A stretch of 11,055 nt of DNA, taken from the NCBI GenBank assembly GCA_036381125.1, contig DASVDK010000024.1, positions 1 to 11,055 of the forward strand. The letters are read 5' to 3'. The position numbers and the translations under genes are program-made. Below are positions 6,773 to 11,055 of this stretch, in pieces; position 1 is the stretch's first letter, and each line of letters starts with the position of its first letter. This stretch comes from DASVDK01 sp036381125 [NCBI: Thermodesulfobacteriota bacterium] (GTDB taxonomy: Bacteria; DASVDK01). The notes under the pieces were generated by a model. The model had not been told where the DNA came from. It did no database searches and saw nothing but the letters and a program-made list of their open reading frames with translations.

Positions 6773-8179
6773 ATGAGCACCCTGGCCGAGCGTCTCGCCG
6801 CAGCCGCCGTCGGGACGCGGTGGGCGGACATCCCCGCGGAGGTCGTCGCGAAGGCGAAGCTCTGCACCCTGGACCAGCTCGGCGTCGTCCTGGCCGCCTG
6901 GCCCGAGGCGTCGACGCAGGCGCTCTGGGCGCACGTGCAGGAGATGGGGGTGGGGGAGCCGCAGGCGACGGTGATCGGCTCCGGGCGGCGCGCCTCGGTC
7001 GCGCACGCGACCCTCCTCAACGCCGCCATGGGCCACTCGCTCGAGCTCGAGGACCACCACAGCCACAGCCGATCGCTCAACCACCCCGGCGTCTGCTCCA
7101 TCCCGCCGGCGCTCGCCATGGGCGAGTGGCGGCGCGCGGCCGGCCGCGACGTGCTCCGGGCCATCGTCCTCGGCTACGAGGTGGGCAGCCGCCTCTCCCG
7201 CGCGATCCCGTACCCCGGCTTCTTCAACTTCGAGCGGGGCTTCCACGAGACCTCGGTGCTGGGGCCGTTCTCGGCCGCCACGGTGACCGCCGCGCTCGAC
7301 GGCCTCGACGCCGGCCGGCTCGCCCACGCCTTCGGGCTGGCCGGCTCGCTCGCGGCCGGGTCGACCGAGTTCAAGGCCAACGGCGCCTTCAGCAAGCGGC
7401 TCCAGGTCGGCGCCGCGGCGGAGCGAGGGGTCCTCGCGGCGCGACTCGCCGCCCGCGGGTTCACCGGGCCGCTCACGGTCTTCGAGGGGAAGCACGGCTT
7501 CTTCAACGCCTACGCGCTCGAGGGGAACTACGACCTCGGGCCGGTGCTCGCCCGGTGGGGGATCGACTGGGAGCTGCCGCACATCCAGTTCAAGCCGTTC
7601 GGCTGCGCGGGCGTCCTCCACTCGGCGGTCACGGCGGCGAGCCTCGCGTACGAGCGCTGCCGGCCGGCGCCGGAGGCGATCGCCGGCGTCACGGTGCACA
7701 CGAGCCGCAAGCTGATCGAGGAGTACGCCGAGCCGCTCGCGGCGAGGCGGCGCCCGCGGCACTCGGTCGAGGCGCAGTTCAGCCTCCCCTACTCGGTGGC
7801 GGTCATGCTCGTCACCGGCCGCGCCCTCGTGGAGGAGTTCACGCCGCGCTGGTTCGAGGACCCGGCCGTCCTCGGGGTCGCCGCGAAGGTCGACGTCGCC
7901 GTCGACCCGGAGATCGACCGCGACTGGCCGAAGAAGGACCCGACGCGCCTGACGCTCCGGCTGGTCGACGGCCGCGTGGTGGAGGTGCGCACCGAGCAGG
8001 CCAAGGGGGAGGCCGCCATGCCGGTGACCGAGGCCGAGGTCCTCGAGAAGTTCCGGCGCCTCGTCGAGCCGGCGCTCGGCCGCGAGGCTGCGCAGCGGGC
8101 CGTCGACCTCGTGTTGCGCCTCGAGACGCTTGCCGACCTCTCCGACCTCATGGCCCTCTTCCGTGGAGCTGCTCGATGA
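6773..8179 (+). CDS. MmgE/PrpD family enzyme (third paralogue, altered active-site signature)
   Basis: This 468-residue protein has the full MmgE/PrpD fold length: helical start ERLAAAAVGTRWADIP, then GFHETSV (157-163), FSKRLQVGAAAERG (206-219), KPFGCAGVLH (274-283) and the C-terminal domain strand LRLVDGRVVEV. In place of the DYDDT signature of its two neighbours it has LELEDHH (90-96). The positions of the catalytic Asp and Thr, judged by alignment from memory with cis-aconitate decarboxylase, are therefore Glu91 and His95. The conserved His three residues after the catalytic Lys (K208) is Gln211. The His-rich loop 95-104 (HHSHSRSLNH) is also distinctive. It therefore probably acts on a different substrate or by a different reaction from the first two. 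Translation is coupled both ways: 2 bases after tctA and a 4-base ATGA overlap with the hydratase downstream. Confidence 0.88.
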   Translation: MSTLAERLAAAAVGTRWADIPAEVVAKAKLCTLDQLGVVLAAWPEASTQALWAHVQEMGVGEPQATVIGSGRRASVAHATLLNAAMGHSLELEDHHSHSRSLNHPGVCSIPPALAMGEWRRAAGRDVLRAIVLGYEVGSRLSRAIPYPGFFNFERGFHETSVLGPFSAATVTAALDGLDAGRLAHAFGLAGSLAAGSTEFKANGAFSKRLQVGAAAERGVLAARLAARGFTGPLTVFEGKHGFFNAYALEGNYDLGPVLARWGIDWELPHIQFKPFGCAGVLHSAVTAASLAYERCRPAPEAIAGVTVHTSRKLIEEYAEPLAARRRPRHSVEAQFSLPYSVAVMLVTGRALVEEFTPRWFEDPAVLGVAAKVDVAVDPEIDRDWPKKDPTRLTLRLVDGRVVEVRTEQAKGEAAMPVTEAEVLEKFRRLVEPALGREAAQRAVDLVLRLETLADLSDLMALFRGAAR

Positions 8180-10107
8180 CCCCCAGGACCCTCGTCCAGA
8201 AGATCCTCGCCACGCACGGAGCCGACCGCCCGCTCGAGCCGGGCGACGAGGTGACGATCTCGGTCGACCAGAGCCTGATCCACGACGGCACCGGCGTCGC
8301 GGTCGGGCTCCACCTCGAGTCGATGAACGTCGACCGCGTCCGCCCGCGGGTCGCCGTCTGCTACGTCGACCATCAGCTCGTCCAGATCGGCACGGAGAGC
8401 AACAACGACCACCGCTACCTCGAGTCGGTCTCGGCGCGCTTCGGCCTGCGCTACTCGCGCGCCGGCAACGGGATCTGCCACCAGGTCCACCTCGAACGCT
8501 TCGCGGTGCCGGGCGACGTCCTCGTGGGCGGTGACAGCCACACGCCGATGGGGGGCGGCATGGGGATGCTCTCGATCGGCGTGGGGAGCCTCGACACGGC
8601 CGTCGCCCTCGCGACGGGCCGCTACGTCCTGCCGGTGCCGCGGACCATCCGCATCACGCTCGAGGGGCGACTCGCGCCCTGGGTGTCGGCCAAGGACGTG
8701 GTCCTCGAGGTCCTCAGGCGGCTCACCGTGAAGGGCGGCGTCGGCGCGATCCTCGAGTACGGCGGTCCCGGCGTGGCGACCCTCTCGGTGCCCGAGCGCG
8801 GCACGATCGCCAACATGGCGGTGGAGCTCGGCGCGACGACCGCCATCTTCCCGAGCGACGAGCGGACGCGGGAGTTCCTCGCGGCGCAGGGCCGGGCCGC
8901 CGACTACCGCCCGCTCGAAGCCGACCCGGGGGCGCGCTACGACCAGGAGATCGTGATCGACCTCGGGGGGCTCGTGCCGCTCGTGGCGAAGCCGCCGTCG
9001 CCCGACGCGGTCGTGCCGGTGTCGGAGGTGGAGGGGACGCCGATCCAGCAGGTCGCGGTCGGCTCCTGCACCAACTCGTCGTACCGCGACCTGATGACCG
9101 TCGTGAGCGTGCTGAAGGGCCGCCGCATTGCCCCCTCGATCGACGTGGCGCTCGCCCCCGGCTCGCGGCAGGTGCTCCAGATGCTCGCCCGCAACGGCGG
9201 GCTCGCCGACCTCCTCGACGCCGGTGCGCGGATCCTCGAGAGCGGCTGCGGTCCCTGCCCGGGCATGGGGCAGGTGCCGGCGTCCGGCTCGGTGTCGCTG
9301 CGGACGTTCAACCGGAACTTCGCGGGGCGGTGCGGCTCTCACGAGGTCTCCGTCTACCTCGCCTCGCCGGAGACCGCGGTGGCGAGCGCGCTCGAAGGGG
9401 TCATCCGCGACCCCCGGCGGCTCGGCGAGCCGCCCCGGATCGCGGTCCCCGCGGCCTTCATCGTCGACGACTCGCACATCACGCCGCCGCCGGCCGACGG
9501 GCAGGGCGTGCCGCTCGTCCGAGGCGACAGCATCAAGCCGCTCCCGGTCACCCGTCCGGTGGAGGACACCCTGACCGGAGAGGTCCTCCTCAAGCTCCCG
9601 GACGACATCAACACCGACGACATCTCCCCCTCGGGCGCGCGCCTCATGCCCCTGCGCAGCAACATCCCGGCACTGTCGGAGTACACGTTCCGGTCCTTCG
9701 ACCCGACGTTCCCCGCTCGCGCCAGGGCGGCCGGCGGCGGCATCGTGGTGAGCGGGGCCAACTACGGCCAGGGGTCGAGCCGCGAGTCGGCCGCGCTGCA
9801 GACGCTCCACCTCGGCATCCGTGCGGTGATCGCGAAGAGCTTCGCGCGGATCCACCGGTCGAACCTGATCAACTTCGCAGTCGCGCCGCTCGTCTTCGGC
9901 GACGAGGCGGGGTACGACGCGGTGGCGCAGGGTGACCGCCTTCGGATCGACGGGCTGGCCGAGGCGCTGCGAGAGGGGCGCGAGACCGTCATGGTGGCGA
10001 ACGAGACGCGCGGCACCCGCTTCCCGGTGCGCCTGGCCTTCACGCCGCGCGAGCGGGGCGTGCTGGTTGCCGGCGGGCTCAGGGCCTACCTGGCGAGCGC
10101 GGCCTGA
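8176..10107 (+). CDS. Aconitase-family hydratase (single-chain, short bacterial type)
   Basis: This is a 4Fe-4S hydro-lyase of the aconitase superfamily that isomerises a hydroxy-tricarboxylate through an aconitate intermediate. The 643 residues fuse a LeuC-like catalytic part (about 1-430) to a LeuD-like swivel domain (about 470-640). That is shorter than AcnA (about 890) and matches the short putative aconitate hydratase type. Cluster ligands are C298 in GSCTNSS and C358 and C361 in GCGPCPG. GDSHTPMGG (119-127) and NRNFAGR (379-385) are further active-site blocks. In the swivel, DDINTDDISPSG (476-487), NYGQGSSRE (529-537) and KSFARIHRSNL (554-564) hold substrate-binding Ser and Arg residues. 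No key residue is missing. It overlaps the third MmgE/PrpD gene by 4 bases and ends the operon. Citrate/isocitrate, methylcitrate or a homoaconitate-like substrate are all possible. Placement with a TTT suggests a pathway role rather than the housekeeping TCA enzyme. Confidence 0.9.
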   Translation: MTPRTLVQKILATHGADRPLEPGDEVTISVDQSLIHDGTGVAVGLHLESMNVDRVRPRVAVCYVDHQLVQIGTESNNDHRYLESVSARFGLRYSRAGNGICHQVHLERFAVPGDVLVGGDSHTPMGGGMGMLSIGVGSLDTAVALATGRYVLPVPRTIRITLEGRLAPWVSAKDVVLEVLRRLTVKGGVGAILEYGGPGVATLSVPERGTIANMAVELGATTAIFPSDERTREFLAAQGRAADYRPLEADPGARYDQEIVIDLGGLVPLVAKPPSPDAVVPVSEVEGTPIQQVAVGSCTNSSYRDLMTVVSVLKGRRIAPSIDVALAPGSRQVLQMLARNGGLADLLDAGARILESGCGPCPGMGQVPASGSVSLRTFNRNFAGRCGSHEVSVYLASPETAVASALEGVIRDPRRLGEPPRIAVPAAFIVDDSHITPPPADGQGVPLVRGDSIKPLPVTRPVEDTLTGEVLLKLPDDINTDDISPSGARLMPLRSNIPALSEYTFRSFDPTFPARARAAGGGIVVSGANYGQGSSRESAALQTLHLGIRAVIAKSFARIHRSNLINFAVAPLVFGDEAGYDAVAQGDRLRIDGLAEALREGRETVMVANETRGTRFPVRLAFTPRERGVLVAGGLRAYLASAA

Positions 10108-10112
10108 CGCTC

Positions 10113-10138
10113 GCCCGGCGGCACGTCGTGAGCCGGGC
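10113..10138 (+). terminator. GC-rich hairpin at the end of the operon
   Basis: GCCCGGC (10113-10119) and GCCGGGC (10132-10138) are perfect inverted repeats, and CAC/GTG (10122-10124, 10128-10130) add an inner stem with a GTC loop. It begins 6 bases after the hydratase stop. No T-run follows, so it may be a weak or Rho-assisted terminator, or an mRNA 3'-end stabiliser. Confidence 0.45.
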
Positions 10139-10162
10139 CACCGTTCCGCGGACGCGGCGCGC

Positions 10163-10168
10163 TAGACT
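10163..10168 (+). promoter_or_regulatory. Possible -10 element before the selenoprotein gene
   Basis: TAGACT matches the TAnnnT pattern of a sigma-70 -10 box and lies 19 bases before the start codon, beyond the operon-end hairpin. No convincing -35 hexamer is visible 16-18 bases upstream. The call is weak and rests on position. Confidence 0.25.
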
Positions 10169-10187
10169 CGGGCTTCGAGGAGGAGCC

Positions 10188-10415
10188 ATGAAGGTCTCGA
10201 TCGCCTACTGCACCGAGTGAGACTACTACCCCGAGGCCAGCAGGCTGCAGGCCAGGATCAAGGACGAACTCGGCATCGACGCGTCGCTCGTGAAGTCGAG
10301 CGGCGGCGCCTTCGAGGTCACGGTCGACGGCGACCTCGTCTACTCGAAGCTGAAGACCGGCACCTTCCCGGAGGATGCCGAGATCGTCCGCATGCTCGAG
10401 GCGCGCCGGCGGTAG
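10188..10415 (+). CDS. SelW/Rdx-type selenoprotein with in-frame TGA (Sec11)
   Basis: This gene reads ATG, ten sense codons, TGA (10218-10220), 64 further codons and TAG, giving 75 residues with selenocysteine at 11. The start MKVSIAYCTE-U-DYYPEA matches the thioredoxin-like Rdx family (SelW, SelT, SelH, Rdx12): a first beta strand followed by a CxxU redox motif (C8, U11). The rest keeps the family signature: amphipathic helix EASRLQARIKDELG, the GGAFEVTVDGDLVYSK strand pair (39-54), then a TGTFPE turn and a C-terminal helix. Homology continues directly across the TGA in one frame, which argues against a nonsense mutation. AGGAGG (10178-10183) is a strong ribosome site for the ATG. A SECIS-like hairpin follows the TGA. 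The product is probably a small cytosolic thiol/selenol oxidoreductase, and no client is known. It depends on SelA, SelB, SelC and SelD, none of which are in this window. It appears to be its own transcription unit. Confidence 0.88.
10235..10253 (+). promoter_or_regulatory. SECIS-like hairpin for selenocysteine insertion
   Basis: GGCC (10235-10238) pairs with GGCC (10250-10253). After one A·A mismatch, GCA (10240-10242) pairs with TGC (10246-10248), leaving the apical loop GGC. The loop starts 22 bases after the TGA and begins with G. As I recall it, the bacterial SECIS consensus wants a small apical loop with a G among its first two bases, 16-37 bases after the UGA, and this hairpin meets both. 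It lies inside the coding region, as bacterial SECIS elements do, and would be the binding site of SelB. Confidence 0.6.
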
Positions 10416-10429
10416 CGGCGCCGCGGGTC

Positions 10430-10454
10430 GCCGGGGGGCGAGGGGCTCCCCGGC
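10430..10454. terminator. Convergent bidirectional terminator-like hairpin
   Basis: GCCGGGG (10430-10436) pairs with CCCCGGC (10448-10454). A G·T wobble and a G-C pair extend it to nine base pairs around a 7-base loop. It sits in the 45-base gap between the ends of two convergent genes, where a shared terminator is expected. Neither side has a clear T-run. Confidence 0.5.
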
Positions 10455-10460
10455 TCCGCA

Positions 10461-11055
10461 TCAGGAGGCCTCCTCCCGCGCCTGGGTCCGCAGGCGCGTC
10501 ACCCCTTCGATCAGCGTCTGAATCGTCTCGGCCGACGGCGTGAGCGCCACCGCCTGCTCGAGTTCGCGCAGGACCCCGTCGAGCGCCTCGTCGAACGCCT
10601 TGCGGGCGCCGAGCGCCCGGATCCACGCGGCCCAGGCGCGGTACTCGCCTTCCTCGGGACAGATCGCGATCGCCCGGGACATCGCCTCGGCGGCGGCGGC
10701 GAGGTCGCCCCGTTCGACCGCCGAGCGGCCCGCCTCGAAGGCCGACTCGGCCTCGAGGAGGCGCCGTGCGGCCGCCTCGGCCGCCGCGCGCTCGGCCGGG
10801 GAGGGAGCAGGGGGGGCCGGTTTCCTCGGCGCGGCCGGACGCGCCGGGGCCTTCGCCGGCTCGGGCGCGGGCGGCCGGGAGGCGGACGCCGGCGCGACGA
10901 TGCCGAGCGCGAGCAGCGCCCCGAGGAACGGCGCCGCCGCGTCGGCGCCGTGCGGGTGGCGGGCGAGCTGCGCCGAGACGGGAGCCGGCTCGAGGAGCGC
11001 CTCTAGGAAGCGCGCCTCCTCGGGCGAGGGGGAGAGCTGGGCCAGCGCGGCCGCG
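10461..11055 (-). CDS. TPR-containing protein with Pro/Ala-rich linker (5' end outside window)
   Basis: Read on the minus strand, the frame ending in TGA at 10461-10463 has no stop up to the right edge, so 197 C-terminal residues are visible and the N-terminus is missing. An internal ATG at 10682-10680 is not the real start, because the frame runs on through coherent domains. Visible residues 7-52 (LSPSPEEARFLEALL to ALLALGIV) are a small helical module. It resembles the winged-helix-like segment after DUF4388/PATAN domains in deltaproteobacterial-type signalling proteins. Residues 53-87 are a Pro/Ala/Lys linker. From about 95 on, ESAFEAGRSAVERGDLAAAAEAMSRAI with CPEEGEYRAWAAW is a tetratricopeptide-like helical repeat, and EQAVALTP suggests a second. 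A scaffold or regulatory role is likely, but the function cannot be stated. It is convergent with the selenoprotein gene and unrelated to the operon. Confidence 0.75.
   Translation of the reverse strand, partial: AAALAQLSPSPEEARFLEALLEPAPVSAQLARHPHGADAAAPFLGALLALGIVAPASASRPPAPEPAKAPARPAAPRKPAPPAPSPAERAAAEAAARRLLEAESAFEAGRSAVERGDLAAAAEAMSRAIAICPEEGEYRAWAAWIRALGARKAFDEALDGVLRELEQAVALTPSAETIQTLIEGVTRLRTQAREEAS

Noticed and set aside
734-8179. The three MmgE/PrpD genes as recent tandem duplications
   Set aside because: They share only family motifs. Their active-site signatures, loop lengths and C-termini differ, so they are old, separate subfamilies brought together.
734-10107. A 2-methylcitrate cycle (prp) operon for propionate
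   Set aside because: PrpD-like and aconitase-like proteins are present, but no citrate-synthase-type PrpC or PrpB lyase is encoded, and a TTT importer and three PrpD-like proteins are not expected in such an operon.
10188-10220. The small gene as a pseudogene broken by a TGA nonsense codon
   Set aside because: The TGA falls exactly at the Sec/Cys position of the CxxU motif, the downstream frame is intact with family motifs, and a SECIS-like hairpin follows.
10217-10543. Frame starting with GTG just before the TGA of the small gene
   Set aside because: It overlaps the selenoprotein in another frame, has no ribosome site, runs through the convergent hairpin into the minus-strand gene, and shows no recognisable sequence.
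1-11055. CRISPR arrays, insertion sequences, tRNA or rRNA genes
   Set aside because: No spaced direct repeats, transposase-like products, terminal inverted repeats or RNA gene signatures were seen. The only repeat is the coding 15-base one in the basic tail.

Overview
The window is very GC-rich (roughly 70% by eye) and almost fully coding on the plus strand. Gene order, GC content, a tripartite tricarboxylate transporter (TTT) and several MmgE/PrpD enzymes suggest an environmental bacterium. Rokubacteria/Methylomirabilota or a high-GC deltaproteobacterial-type lineage is my best guess, but the assignment is only an inference. The organism should be able to make selenocysteine, because a short SelW-like gene carries an in-frame TGA.

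Positions 3-10107 hold one tightly packed gene set: a GntR/FCD regulator; two MmgE/PrpD enzymes; the TTT uptake system in the order binding protein (TctC), small membrane subunit (TctB), large membrane subunit (TctA); a third MmgE/PrpD enzyme; and a single-chain aconitase-type hydratase. Genes overlap by 4 bases (734-737 and 8176-8179) or are 2-33 bases apart. The one larger gap, between tctC and tctB (4700-4800), contains a strong hairpin that may lower expression of the membrane subunits relative to the binding protein. The layout reads as a regulated uptake-and-catabolism operon for a carboxylic acid, probably a di- or tricarboxylate. The TTT would import it, the MmgE/PrpD enzymes would dehydrate, epimerise or decarboxylate it, and the aconitase would rehydrate an aconitate-like intermediate. 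Neither 2-methylcitrate synthase nor 2-methylisocitrate lyase is present, so this is not a plain propionate (prp) operon and the substrate is unknown. The first MmgE/PrpD enzyme carries a 71-residue Lys/Arg/Ala/Pro tail resembling histone H1 tails. The third has a changed active-site signature.

After a GC-rich hairpin (10113-10138) lies a 75-codon gene for a SelW/Rdx-type selenoprotein (10188-10415). Its TGA at 10218-10220 sits in a CxxU motif and is followed by a small SECIS-like hairpin. Conventional gene calling would miss this gene. A convergent terminator-like hairpin (10430-10454) separates it from a minus-strand gene that enters from the right edge. That gene is open without a stop from 11055 to 10461 and encodes the C-terminal part of a TPR-containing protein with a Pro/Ala-rich linker.
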